Source: Hyphomonas sp.
Lineage (GTDB): Bacteria; Pseudomonadota; Alphaproteobacteria; Caulobacterales; Hyphomonadaceae
Assembly: GCF_022844445.1 (NCBI RefSeq)
Contig: NZ_JALHLS010000006.1
Location: forward strand, 1 to 64,000
Length of the DNA stretch: 64,000 bases
Direction: 5' to 3'
Part shown: one piece after another, positions 34,830 through 42,720 of the stretch
Position numbering within the stretch: the first letter of the stretch is position 1
How the letters are laid out: every line of letters starts with the position of its first letter
Position numbers and translations under genes: made by a program
Notes under the pieces: generated by a model
Databases searched by the model: none
Told to the model about the DNA's origin: nothing
The model's input: the letters and a program-made list of their open reading frames with translations, nothing else

Positions 34830-35603
34830 CTACCGTGTCTGCCCGCCATCCACTGCCAGTACCGCGCCGTTCACGAAGCTTGCCCGCTCGGACAGAAGGT
34901 AAGCTGCCGCATCGCCGATCTCGCGCGGCTGACCGAAGCGCTTCATCGGAACCTCGCGCTTGATCCAGCGCCACCAGTTATCTGCACGCGGACCGGTCGA
35001 CTGTTTCTCCCAGTTGTTGCCGGGGAAGATGATATTGCCGGGCGCGATTGTATTGACACGGACTTTCGTCTCGGCCGCAAAGCGCGCCGTACTGGTCGAG
35101 AGGTGGTTCACTGCCGCTTTGGTTGCGCCATAGTCGAGCGGCGTGCCGAGCGCGGCGAGGCCTGCGATGGAGCTGATGAACAGGAAACTGCCGCCGCCAT
35201 TCTTCGCCATGCGCGGAATAGCGCCGCGCGCGAGGCGGAAGGCGGAGTTGAGGTTCTGGTCGAGCCCCGCCTGCCATTCGTCGTCGCTCACATTCAGACC
35301 GAGCGGCGAAGGCGACAGGCCCACATTTGCCACTGCCCCGGTGATCGGCCCGAACTCGGTCTCGCACGCCGCGAGCGCCGCCTCGATGGGCGCGGTCTGC
35401 GTCAGGTCGCCTGCAAAGCTCCAGACCTTGTCCTTGCCGAAACGCTTTGCAAAATCCGCACGCGTCTCTTCCAGGGATTCCGCGCCCCGCGCCGTCAGCG
35501 CGACCTTTGCGCCCTCTTCCAGCAGCACTTCGGCAATCCCGTGGCCGATGCCGCGGCTAGCGCCCGCGATGAAGATCACCTTGTCCTTCAGTCCCAGATC
35601 CAT
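34830..35603 (-). CDS. Short-chain dehydrogenase/reductase
   Basis: A 257-residue classical SDR: cofactor loop IAGASRGIGHGIAE, NVG motif in VANVGLSPSPLG, the catalytic Ser in FLFISSIAGLA and Y-x3-K in LDYGATKAAVNHL, and the C-terminal FVNGAVLAVDGGQTR. The R after the second beta strand (TARGAESL) suggests NADP preference. It follows the WYL regulator by 73 bases on the same strand. Substrate unknown. Confidence 0.93.
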   Translation of the reverse strand: MDLGLKDKVIFIAGASRGIGHGIAEVLLEEGAKVALTARGAESLEETRADFAKRFGKDKVWSFAGDLTQTAPIEAALAACETEFGPITGAVANVGLSPSPLGLNVSDDEWQAGLDQNLNSAFRLARGAIPRMAKNGGGSFLFISSIAGLAALGTPLDYGATKAAVNHLSTSTARFAAETKVRVNTIAPGNIIFPGNNWEKQSTGPRADNWWRWIKREVPMKRFGQPREIGDAAAYLLSERASFVNGAVLAVDGGQTR

Positions 35604-35676
35604 AACCGTTCCTCCGTTTTGGCCATGCTGGCGCCCTCCGCAGCGAAAGGCCAGACTTTACCCCGCGCCAAGCCGC

Positions 35677-36669
35677 TCAGGCGTGCTGCGCGGCGGCCGC
35701 CTTTGCCTCTGCCGCGATCTGCCGCCTCAGCGCCGGCGGCGTCAGCACTTCGGCTTCGCTGCCTAGCCCCAGCCATTGCAGCCGAGCAAAGCGCGAGGCT
35801 TCAAGCGGTATCCGCGCCCGCTGCCAGCCGGGCTTCGTGTGTGCGCCTGCGCCTCTCTCGAAGGCCGCCGCGGCGCGCGGGTTCACATCGCGCAGCCAGG
35901 TCAGCCCCAGCGGCGACAACGCCACATCCGCCGTCTCGGTGACGAGGCTCGCCTCGAAAGCCTTGGCGGACTTTGCCCAGTAGCGCGCCAGATTGAACTT
36001 CGCCGGACGCCTGAACCCGCCTTGAGTCACGTGCAACGCGTCAATATTCGCTACGCGGTAGGTGCGTATCGCGCGGCCATCGCGCGCCACGAGATACCAG
36101 GTGCCCGCCTTCAGCACGAGGCCGAGCGGATCGAGGCGGCGCGATACCGGCGCTTTCCAGCTGCGATAATCAATTTCGATGCGGCGCGCCTGCCAAACGG
36201 CTTCTGCCAGCGGGCTGAGCCAGCGCGCAGCAGCGTCCGTCGCGTACCAGTTCTCCGTATCCAGATGAAAGCGCGATGCTGTGCGGTCGGCCTGGGCGGC
36301 GGCGTCCGGTGGCAGGCTGGCGAGCAGCTTCAGCCGCGCCTCGGCAAGCTCACCGCCAATGCCCAGCGCCTCGGCCGCCTGTCCCGCGCCTGCCAGCATC
36401 AGCGCGTCCGCCTGCGCGGGCGTCATGCCGGTCAGCTGGGTGCGATAGTTGCCGGCCAGCTGGAAGCCGCCGCTGCGTCCACGTTCACCGTAGACTGGAA
36501 CACCCGCCGCGCTCAGCTGGTCGATGTCGCGGTAGATCGTGCGCACCGAGACTTCGAATTCCTCGGCCAGCGTCTCGGCGCTGACGCGCCCGCGCAGCTG
36601 CAGCAGCATCAGGATCGACAAGAGACGGCTCGCCTGCATTTTTTTCGCGCCCGCGTTAAATCCTGACAT
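35677..36669 (-). CDS. HTH-WYL transcriptional regulator (YafY type)
   Basis: Up to 330 residues. An N-terminal HTH_11 domain (RLLSILMLLQLRGRVSAETLAEEFEVS, then VRTIYRDIDQLSAAGVPV) and the wing ERGRSGGFQL are followed by a WYL domain (RRIEIDYRSWKAPVSRRLDPLGLVLKAGTWYLVARDGRAIRTYRV) and a C-terminal extension. WYL regulators sense nucleic-acid or small-molecule ligands. The first ATG (36669) lies inside a palindrome, so either the transcript is leaderless or translation begins at 36639 (MQASRLL). It diverges from a two-gene unit that may be its target. Confidence 0.92.
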   Translation of the reverse strand: MSGFNAGAKKMQASRLLSILMLLQLRGRVSAETLAEEFEVSVRTIYRDIDQLSAAGVPVYGERGRSGGFQLAGNYRTQLTGMTPAQADALMLAGAGQAAEALGIGGELAEARLKLLASLPPDAAAQADRTASRFHLDTENWYATDAAARWLSPLAEAVWQARRIEIDYRSWKAPVSRRLDPLGLVLKAGTWYLVARDGRAIRTYRVANIDALHVTQGGFRRPAKFNLARYWAKSAKAFEASLVTETADVALSPLGLTWLRDVNPRAAAAFERGAGAHTKPGWQRARIPLEASRFARLQWLGLGSEAEVLTPPALRRQIAAEAKAAAAQHA

Positions 36670-36679
36670 TCTATGTCAG
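36663..36679. promoter_or_regulatory. Palindromic operator at the WYL regulator start
   Basis: CTGACAT-TCT-ATGTCAG has perfect 7-base arms. It overlaps the first ATG of the WYL regulator and lies in the divergent promoter region with the small membrane protein gene. TGACA/TGTCA dyads are the type bound by YafY-like regulators, so autoregulation is likely. Confidence 0.68.
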
Positions 36680-36723
36680 TTTATGCCGTGTATGCCCGTC
36701 CCATGCAATCCGGAGCTGCCGCC

Positions 36724-37101
36724 ATGTGGGCCATCCTGCCTGCTCTTGCTTTCCTCTGCCTTGCGGCCCTGCACGTAGTGCCGGCCCTTGCTGCCGTGCG
36801 CCCGGCGCTGATCACCGTGCTCTACGCAGTGCCATCGCATGACGCCGCGTTTGCCCTGCTGCACCACCGCGCCGCGCTGTTTGCCGGCGTCTGCGCCCTC
36901 TGCCTCTGGGCCGCCTTTGATCCTGCGGCTCGCCCGGCCGCCGCAATCCTTGCGGCCATCAGCATGGTGAGCTTCGTGTGGATCTATCAGTCCGCCGGCC
37001 AGCCGCCCCACCTGCGCACCATTGCCCTTGCAGACCTTGCCGGCCTGCCCGCCCTCGGCTTCGCGATTTGGTCCGCCTTCCGGCCGGAGGCCCGCGCATG
37101 A
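36724..37101 (+). CDS. Small membrane protein, unknown function
   Basis: A 125-residue protein with four hydrophobic helices (MWAILPALAFLCLAALHVVP, FALLHHRAALFAGVCALCLW, AAAILAAISMVSFVWIY, LADLAGLPALGFAIWSAF). The start at 36724 is favoured by GGAG nine bases upstream; an ATG at 36673 lies in the regulator's palindrome. Its stop overlaps the start of the next gene by 4 bp. Function unknown; its position suggests control by the WYL regulator. Confidence 0.75.
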   Translation: MWAILPALAFLCLAALHVVPALAAVRPALITVLYAVPSHDAAFALLHHRAALFAGVCALCLWAAFDPAARPAAAILAAISMVSFVWIYQSAGQPPHLRTIALADLAGLPALGFAIWSAFRPEARA

Positions 37102-37688
37102 CACCCGACCGCCGCCAGGCCCTCGCCCTCCTCTTCGCGGCGCTTGCCGCCGCAGCCTGCACCCACACAGACAAAGGAACCCCTCCGATGACGGACATTC
37201 CCACGGGCCAGCCCGGCCAATTCGACTTCCTGCAAGGCGAATGGAAGATCACACATCGCCGCCTGCCATCCCCCGGCGCCCAATGGGACACGTTCGAAGG
37301 CGAAGCGTCCTGCTGGACCATCCTGAGCGGCGCCGGCAGCGTCGAGGAGCTGCGCATCCCCGCCCGCGATTTTTCGGGCATGGGCCTGCGCCTGCTGGAC
37401 CAGGACAAGAAGGTCTGGAACGACCTCTGGGTCAACGCCAAGAGCGGCGTCCTCCTTGGGCCCGGCACGTCCGGCGGCTTTGCCAGCGGCGCCGGCATCT
37501 TTGACGCCGCCGAAACCGTGGACGGAAAGACCTTCATCTATCGCGGCGTCTGGGACGAAATCACGCCAACGTCCTGCCGCTGGCGCCAAATGGCCTCCGA
37601 CGACGGCGGCGCCACCTGGACCGAAAACTGGCTCATGCACTGGACCCGCGTCGCCGCGCTCCCGGTGCGTCAGCCCGTCAGCGGCTGA
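37098..37688 (+). CDS. Putative lipoprotein with DUF1579-like domain
   Basis: A 196-residue protein starting MTPDRRQALALLFAALAAAAC, a lipoprotein-type signal with two arginines. The mature part opens FDFLQGEWKITHRRL, the typical first strand of DUF1579-like beta-barrels, and continues EGEASCWTILSGAGSVEELRI, YRGVWDEITPTSCRWRQMAS and WTENWLMHW. These small barrels are thought to bind lipophilic ligands. It is co-translated with the preceding membrane protein. Its last 19 bases overlap a convergent gene. Confidence 0.72.
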   Translation: MTPDRRQALALLFAALAAAACTHTDKGTPPMTDIPTGQPGQFDFLQGEWKITHRRLPSPGAQWDTFEGEASCWTILSGAGSVEELRIPARDFSGMGLRLLDQDKKVWNDLWVNAKSGVLLGPGTSGGFASGAGIFDAAETVDGKTFIYRGVWDEITPTSCRWRQMASDDGGATWTENWLMHWTRVAALPVRQPVSG

Positions 37689-38098
37689 AGGTCCGGCGCC
37701 AGCCATGCGCGCCGGGCCTCGGGCGACATCAGCCGATCCTTCGTCCAGTGCGCAAGGATCCAGCCGGATTGGCCGCACGGGCCTGCCATCAGCGATGCGA
37801 GCACATCGCTCAGAGGCGCGTCTCCGGCCGCCGAGAGCGCCCGCGAAGCTATAAGCAACGAGGCCTGCGTGATCGTCTCGTGGTAGCCTTCTGTATCGGT
37901 ATTCCGTCCGCCTACGGACTCGTTATATTGCCGGATTAGCCCCGGCATTTCAGCCCGCGCCGCCGCTTCGCCGCGGTGCCGCACCAGCCAGAGCGCCGCC
38001 GCAAAATGCGCAGCATGCGTCCAGCCTGCCTTCGGCAAGCTACAGGCCAGAAAGCCGCGCACGGTCTCGTCAATCTCGTCATCAGTCATCGGTGTCAT
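37670..38098 (-). CDS. Conserved cytosolic protein, unknown function
   Basis: A 142-residue protein beginning MTPMTDDEIDETVRGFLAC. Conserved-looking blocks are GWTHAAHFAAALWLVR and YNESVGGRNTDTEGYHETIT, a pattern known from uncharacterised alphaproteobacterial proteins in which the histidines may bind a metal. An alternative start is three codons later. Upstream minus-strand transcription would be stopped by the hairpin at 38126-38154, so the gene likely uses its own promoter in the ~30 bases after it or reads from an unseen one. Confidence 0.68.
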   Translation of the reverse strand: MTPMTDDEIDETVRGFLACSLPKAGWTHAAHFAAALWLVRHRGEAAARAEMPGLIRQYNESVGGRNTDTEGYHETITQASLLIASRALSAAGDAPLSDVLASLMAGPCGQSGWILAHWTKDRLMSPEARRAWLAPDLQPLTG

Positions 38099-38125
38099 TT
38101 CAAATCCGTTCAGGATACGGAAAGC

Positions 38126-38154
38126 AAAAAGCCCGCCTCGGGGGCCGGGCGGGC
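38126..38154 (-). terminator. Rho-independent terminator, minus strand
   Basis: On the minus strand GCCCGCC (38148-38154) pairs with GGCGGGC (38131-38137), followed by five T (38126-38130). No clear minus-strand gene lies upstream between it and rnhB; only a start-less 40-codon frame is seen there. Confidence 0.5.
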
Positions 38155-38352
38155 AGCGGCTCATTGAGGAGAGCGGGGAATCAGCGTCCCTGTCGCTCGC
38201 GCCCACGCGCCGGCGCCGCCGCCTGGCGGATCTGTTTCTGCTTGAGAGGCGCGCACTGGATCATCATGGCGGGCTGGATAATCCCGCCGTCTGCGACGGT
38301 CAATGCTGCCGCGATCTGGCCATCCGGCCCGACTCCCGTCTAGACTCAGGCT

Positions 38353-38961
38353 ATGCGCGTCTCCCTCCTCACCTGCGGCGTCGATGAAGCCGGCCGGGGC
38401 CCTTGGGCCGGGCCCGTCACTGCCGCCGCCGTGATCCTCGACCCTGCACGCGCCATCCCCGGCCTCACCGATTCCAAAAAACTCAGCGAGGCTGCGCGCG
38501 ACCGCCTCGCCCCGGAAATCCGCGCGCGCGCCCTCGCCTGGGCCGTCGCCGAAGCCAGCCCCGAGGAGATCGACCGCCTCAACATCCGCGAGGCCACCTT
38601 CCTTGCCATGACGCGCGCCATCGCCGCACTCTCCCGCGCGCCCGCCGAAATCCTCATCGACGGCAACGCACTGCCGAAGGCGCTGCCCGCCCCCGCCCGC
38701 GCCGTCGTCAAGGGCGACCTCACCGAGCCCGCCATCTCCGCCGCCTCGATCCTCGCGAAAACCCACCGCGACGCGCAGATGAAAGCCTTCTGCACCCAGC
38801 ATCCCGGCTACGGCTTCAGCCAGCACAAGGGCTACGGCACTGCCGCCCATGCGCAGGCCCTCGCCCGCCTCGGACCCTGCATCCTCCACCGGATGAGTTT
38901 CGCCCCGGTCAGGTCGGTGCGCGAAGCCATGTCCTCAGGGCCGCTTCCCCGGACGGCGTGA
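38353..38961 (+). CDS. rnhB: Ribonuclease HII
   Basis: RNase HII removes ribonucleotides misincorporated in DNA. The 202-residue protein has the first active-site Asp and Glu in [13 protein letters not shown], the DSKKL motif, the third Asp in [10 protein letters not shown], and the fourth in [11 protein letters not shown], plus the tyrosine-bearing [13 protein letters not shown]. It overlaps the convergent ArsR gene by 53 bp. Confidence 0.97.
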   Translation: MRVSLLTCGVDEAGRGPWAGPVTAAAVILDPARAIPGLTDSKKLSEAARDRLAPEIRARALAWAVAEASPEEIDRLNIREATFLAMTRAIAALSRAPAEILIDGNALPKALPAPARAVVKGDLTEPAISAASILAKTHRDAQMKAFCTQHPGYGFSQHKGYGTAAHAQALARLGPCILHRMSFAPVRSVREAMSSGPLPRTA

Positions 38962-39595
38962 ACTGGATCACCCGCGTACCCGCCACGCGCTTCGCCCACT
39001 TGCGCTCGAACATCCGTACAAGGAGCGCCGCGCCGACCTGCCCCGCCAGGTGATGGCGCCGCATGCTCCAATCGAGACAGTCCTTGCACACCGGCCGCCG
39101 CGATCTTGCAAGCCCGTCTTCCGTCACACCGATCTCGCCGAGCCGCGCCCAGCCTGCCTTGCTTACGCCCAGCACGCCGCTGCGACGCACCAGAACGCCG
39201 TCCTCCATCAGCCTGTCATAAGACAGCACACCCAGTTCGCCTGCCAGGTGATCGTAACAGATGCGCGCCTTGCGCAGCGCCGGGTCGCGTGGCCCCGTCC
39301 GCGTGCGTGTGCCGGTACGCCCTTCCGAAACCCCTAGCAGCGCCTCCAGCGCCTGCGCCACATCCGCGCCGCCCAGCCGGTAGTAATGATGCCGCCCCTG
39401 CACCTCGCGCGCAACCAGCGCGCCATCAAGCAGCCGCGCCAGGTGCGAGCTGGCCGTCTGCTTGGTGATCCCGGCCTGCGAGGCAAGCTCGCCCGCCGTC
39501 AGCGCCCGCCCGTCCAGCATTGCCAGCAACATGTTGCTGCGCGCCGGATCACCTATCAGCGCAGCTATCCGCGAGATGTCAGGTCCATCCTTCAT
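38909..39595 (-). CDS. ArsR-family regulator with C-terminal extension
   Basis: A 228-residue protein. Residues ~5-90 form an ArsR winged helix: [41 protein letters not shown] (recognition helix) and [16 protein letters not shown]-terminal part of about 120 residues ([38 protein letters not shown]) is longer than metal-sensing ArsR proteins; it has a C-x2-C pair but no classical arsenic site. A perfect palindrome overlaps the start codon, so it probably represses itself and the divergent oxygenase operon. Confidence 0.9.
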   Translation of the reverse strand: MKDGPDISRIAALIGDPARSNMLLAMLDGRALTAGELASQAGITKQTASSHLARLLDGALVAREVQGRHHYYRLGGADVAQALEALLGVSEGRTGTRTRTGPRDPALRKARICYDHLAGELGVLSYDRLMEDGVLVRRSGVLGVSKAGWARLGEIGVTEDGLARSRRPVCKDCLDWSMRRHHLAGQVGAALLVRMFERKWAKRVAGTRVIQFTPSGEAALRTWLRAPT

Positions 39596-39617
39596 GGTTC
39601 GACGCTAATCGAACCAT
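39594..39617. promoter_or_regulatory. ArsR operator: perfect 9-bp dyad over the start codon
   Basis: ATGGTTCGA-N6-TCGAACCAT (24 bp) has perfect 9-base arms. It overlaps the ATG of the ArsR gene and lies 55 bp before the NIPSNAP gene of the divergent operon. Position and symmetry fit an ArsR-family operator that controls both directions. Confidence 0.78.
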
Positions 39618-39671
39618 TGCGCGCAGACAAGCCGCTACAAGGCCGCCATTCCAACCAAGGACAAACGCCCC

Positions 39672-40001
39672 ATGATCACCTGTTTCATCCGCTACGAAAT
39701 CGATCCCTTCAAGCAGGACGCCTTCGCCCACTATGCCCGCCATTGGGGCCAGGCGATCCCGCGCTGCGGCGCAGACCTGATCGGCTATTTCGCGCCGCAT
39801 GAAGGCTCCACGACCACCGCCTACGGCGTCTACACGCTGCCCTCGCTCGCCGCTTACGAAGCCTACAAGGCGCGCCTCGCCGACGATCCCATCGGGCGCG
39901 AAAACTACGCTTTCGCCAAACGTGAGCAGTTCCTTCGCCGCGAAGACCGGATCTTCCTGAAGCTCGCCTCCGCTCCCCACGCGCCGTTGGTGCGCGCATG
40001 A
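39672..40001 (+). CDS. NIPSNAP-family protein
   Basis: A 109-residue ferredoxin-like alpha-beta protein: MITCFIRYEIDPFKQDAF, IPRCGADLIGYFAPHEG, TTAYGVYTLPSLAAYEAYKA and a helix ending RREDRIFLKL. NIPSNAP proteins are dimeric and related to ABM monooxygenases; substrate unknown. It leads a four-gene unit in which each of the next two junctions is tight, and its stop overlaps the ABM gene by 4 bp. Confidence 0.87.
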   Translation: MITCFIRYEIDPFKQDAFAHYARHWGQAIPRCGADLIGYFAPHEGSTTTAYGVYTLPSLAAYEAYKARLADDPIGRENYAFAKREQFLRREDRIFLKLASAPHAPLVRA

Positions 40002-40342
40002 TCGCTGTCATTTTCGAAGCCTTCCCCAATGAGGGACACGCGCAGGACTATTTCGACATCGCTGCTGCCCTGAACCCGCAGCTCGCCCTGATCGACGGCT
40101 TCCTATCGATCGAGCGGTTCCAGAGCCTCGCAAATCCGGGCCGCTTCCTCTCCCTTTCCTTCTGGCGCGATGAAGAGGCCATCGCCCAGTGGCGCAATAT
40201 CCAAGCACACCGTACAGCGCAGGCCGCCGGACGCGCCAGCATCCTCAGCGACTACCGCCTGCGCATCGCCGAAGTCACGCGCGACTATGGCCGCCTCGAG
40301 CGGGCCCAGGCCCCCGCCGACAGCCGCGCCGCGATCGGCTGA
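39998..40342 (+). CDS. Antibiotic biosynthesis monooxygenase (ABM) domain protein
   Basis: A 114-residue ABM-fold protein: MIAVIFEAFPNEGHAQDYFD, DGFLSIERFQSLANPGRFL, SLSFWRDEEAIAQWRN and HRTAQAAGR. The F-W-R-D-E-x-A-x-x-W-R-x3-H segment is typical. ABM enzymes oxidise polyketide-like aromatics without a cofactor, or act as accessory proteins in such pathways. It is co-translated with the NIPSNAP gene (4-bp overlap). Confidence 0.9.
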   Translation: MIAVIFEAFPNEGHAQDYFDIAAALNPQLALIDGFLSIERFQSLANPGRFLSLSFWRDEEAIAQWRNIQAHRTAQAAGRASILSDYRLRIAEVTRDYGRLERAQAPADSRAAIG

Positions 40343-40419
40343 ACAAAGGCCGGACGCCGCGTCAGGGTTTGCCATTGCGCCCGTTCCGGCGTTACCTACC
40401 GATACGGAGGAATACGCCT

Positions 40420-41658
40420 ATGACTTACGATCTTGTTATCGTCGGCGGCGGCATCGGCGGCAGCGCCCTGGCCACTGTCATGGCCCGCGCCGGGCGCTCT
40501 GTCCTGCTGCTGGAAAAATCCGAACAGTATGAAGACCGCGTGCGCGGCGAATGGATCGCGCCCTGGGGCGTCACCGAAACGAAGCGCCTCGAACTCTACG
40601 ACCTGCTGATGTCGGTTGGCGGCCACCACATCACCGACCACGTCACTTACGACGAAAGCCTCGCTCCGGAGACATGCGAAGCAGCTCCCCTGCCCCTCGG
40701 CATCTTCGCCACCGACGTGCCAGGCCCCCTCTGCCTTGGCCATCCACGGCACTGCCAGACGCTCTATGACGCCGCAACTGCCGCCGGCGCCGAAACGCTC
40801 CGCCCTGTGATCATCGACAAGATCACGCTCGGCGCGAGCCCGTCAGTGACGTACACGCATAAAGACCGCCAGCACACCGCTCAAGCGCGCCTCGTCGTCG
40901 GCGCCGAAGGCCGCCAGTCCGAAGTACGCGCCGCCGCCGGCATCCCGCTGCATCAGGACAAGCCACACCACTGGTTCGCCGGCCTGCTGGTCGAGAACGT
41001 AAAGGGCTGGAACCCCACGCGCCAGGCTATCGGCACCGAGAACAATTTCGGCTTCCTTGCCTTCCCGCAGGGAGGTGACCGCGTGCGGGTCTATGGCGGC
41101 TACGCCCTAGAGGAGAAGGGCCGCTTCAACGGCGAGGACGGCGCACGCCGCTTCCTCGAAGCCTTCCGCATGGCCTGCGCCCCAGACAATGCCGCCCTCG
41201 CCGCCGGCACGCCCGCCGGCCCGCTCTTCTCCTATTTCAACAATGACAGCTGGACCGATGAGCCCTTCCGCGAAGGCTGCGTCCTCATCGGCGACGCCGC
41301 CGGCTGGAACGATCCGATCAACGGCCTTGGCCTGTCGATCACCTACCGTGACGTGCGCATGGTTTCCGACATCCTGAAGGCAACGCCCGCTGGCCAGCAG
41401 CCCAATTTTGCTTCGTATGCGGAGGAGCGCACCGAGCGGATGCGCCGCCTGCGCTTCGCCGGCCAGATCCAGGCTGCGCTCGACATGGAGTTCGGCGAGG
41501 CTGCCCGCGAGCGCCGCCGACTCTATCATGAGCGCAAGGCCGCAGATCCGATGCTCGGCCTCCACGGCGTCGCCATCATGGCGGGCCCCGAAAACGCCCC
41601 GCCCGAAATTTTTACCGAGGCTCACCGCGCCCGCGTCCTGGGACTGGAGACAGCATGA
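40420..41658 (+). CDS. FAD-dependent monooxygenase (group A type)
   Basis: A 412-residue flavoprotein. The Rossmann motif is VIVGGGIGGSALATVMARAG, followed by LLLEKSEQYEDRVRGEWIAPWG, LVVGAEGRQSEVR (the DG-type loop) and VLIGDAAGWNDPINGLGLS (the G-D motif that binds the FAD ribose). Group A enzymes hydroxylate aromatic or polyketide substrates with NAD(P)H. GGAGG precedes the start at 40420. Its stop overlaps the SnoaL-like gene by 4 bp, and 77 bases separate it from the ABM gene. Confidence 0.92.
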   Translation: MTYDLVIVGGGIGGSALATVMARAGRSVLLLEKSEQYEDRVRGEWIAPWGVTETKRLELYDLLMSVGGHHITDHVTYDESLAPETCEAAPLPLGIFATDVPGPLCLGHPRHCQTLYDAATAAGAETLRPVIIDKITLGASPSVTYTHKDRQHTAQARLVVGAEGRQSEVRAAAGIPLHQDKPHHWFAGLLVENVKGWNPTRQAIGTENNFGFLAFPQGGDRVRVYGGYALEEKGRFNGEDGARRFLEAFRMACAPDNAALAAGTPAGPLFSYFNNDSWTDEPFREGCVLIGDAAGWNDPINGLGLSITYRDVRMVSDILKATPAGQQPNFASYAEERTERMRRLRFAGQIQAALDMEFGEAARERRRLYHERKAADPMLGLHGVAIMAGPENAPPEIFTEAHRARVLGLETA

Positions 41659-42014
41659 GCTTCGACATCGACCGTTTCAATGCCGACTGGCTCGCCGCCT
41701 GGAGCGCCAAGGATGTGGAAAAGCTTTTGAGCTTCTATTCCGCAGATACCGTCTACAAGGACGCCCAGACCGCCGCCGGCCTCACCGGCCATATCCTGCT
41801 GCGGCCCTATCTCGAAGGCCTCTTCGCTTCCACGCCGAAGATGATCTACACGCCGGACGAAACCTGGCCGATCCCCGGCGGTTTCTGTGGCCGCTGGTAC
41901 TGCGCCATCGGCCCCAGTGGCGCGGACGGGAGAATGCGCGGTTTCGATCTCTGCCTCGTGCGCGACGGCAAGATCACGCTCAACGAAGTTTATGTCCATG
42001 TGATGCCTGCCTGA
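41655..42014 (+). CDS. SnoaL-like (NTF2-fold) protein
   Basis: A 119-residue NTF2-fold protein: FNADWLAAWSAKDVEKLLSFYSADTVY at the start, LRPYLEGLFASTP, and strands RWYCAIGPSGADGRMRGFDL and ITLNEVYVHV. SnoaL-like proteins include polyketide cyclases and hydroxylases. As the last gene of the NIPSNAP-ABM-FAD monooxygenase unit it probably acts on the same oxygenated intermediate. Confidence 0.88.
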   Translation: MSFDIDRFNADWLAAWSAKDVEKLLSFYSADTVYKDAQTAAGLTGHILLRPYLEGLFASTPKMIYTPDETWPIPGGFCGRWYCAIGPSGADGRMRGFDLCLVRDGKITLNEVYVHVMPA

Positions 42015-42023
42015 GGTCAGCAG

Positions 42024-42039
42024 TTAATGCAGTGTTAAC
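42024..42039 (+). promoter_or_regulatory. CtrA box TTAA-N7-TTAAC
   Basis: TTAATGCAGTGTTAAC matches the full Caulobacter CtrA consensus (two TTAA half-sites with seven bases between, and the terminal C). It lies 25 bp before the GIY-YIG start and 10 bp after the SnoaL-like stop, placing it at the -35/-10 region of the GIY-YIG gene. Confidence 0.75.
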
Positions 42040-42063
42040 CGCAAATCGCCGATTCTGCACCGC

Positions 42064-42561
42064 GTGTCCCGCATCCTCGCGGGCGGCAGTGGTGGGTTCA
42101 TGTTCCTTTTCCAATGGTTCCTTTTCGGCTGGCATGTCTGGCGCGGTGAAACCGGCGCGGGCTACCGGTTCAAGATCACGCTGACGCGCAAGGGCATTCC
42201 CGAAGGCAGCGGCATCTACATCTTTGTGCGCCGCCGCTTCGGCTTCTTCCTGGAGCCCCTCTATATCGGCAAGGCGACCAGCTTCCGGTCGCGCCTTTAC
42301 GGCCATGAACGCTGGTGGGAGGCCTGGTGGAAACGCGGCGCCACCGAGCGCCATGTCCTCCTTGTACGGACGGCGGCGGAGCGCGCCCGCATTGAGGAAG
42401 ACCTCATCCGCCGCTACCAGCCGCTCATGAACGACATGCTCGTCCCTCGCGGCGCGCTCGACATGCCGTCGAACGCCAAGCTCCGCCGCGCCTGGCGCTG
42501 GCGCCAATGGTGGAAAAACCTCTTCCGCCTCCCCTTCGGCGGCGGCAACCGGCTCGCCTGA
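42064..42561 (+). CDS. GIY-YIG nuclease-superfamily protein with N-terminal hydrophobic segment
   Basis: Up to 165 residues. GGFMFLFQWFLFGWHVW is a short hydrophobic start, then the GIY-YIG domain: GSGIYIFVRRRFG (GIY), LEPLYIGKATSFRSRL (YIG, catalytic Tyr and Arg), and RARIEEDLIRRYQPLMND with the metal-binding Glu. The C-terminus is Arg/Trp-rich. Such small proteins often act in DNA repair or as unknown nucleases. The GTG start at 42064 could be replaced by ATG at 42100. A CtrA box just upstream suggests cell-cycle control. Confidence 0.82.
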   Translation: MSRILAGGSGGFMFLFQWFLFGWHVWRGETGAGYRFKITLTRKGIPEGSGIYIFVRRRFGFFLEPLYIGKATSFRSRLYGHERWWEAWWKRGATERHVLLVRTAAERARIEEDLIRRYQPLMNDMLVPRGALDMPSNAKLRRAWRWRQWWKNLFRLPFGGGNRLA

Positions 42562-42720
42562 CGCAAATCAATTCGCTCCACGCGCGAGCGTGACCTGAAA
42601 CACGCAGCGGCGCCAAAATCGCCTTCAAGAACCTGTCATCCCCTTGAGAATTTTCAGTCACGGATATTCTTGGTGACCGGGCGCCTGTCGCGCTTTTTTA
42701 GTCATCCCGGAGACTGTTCC

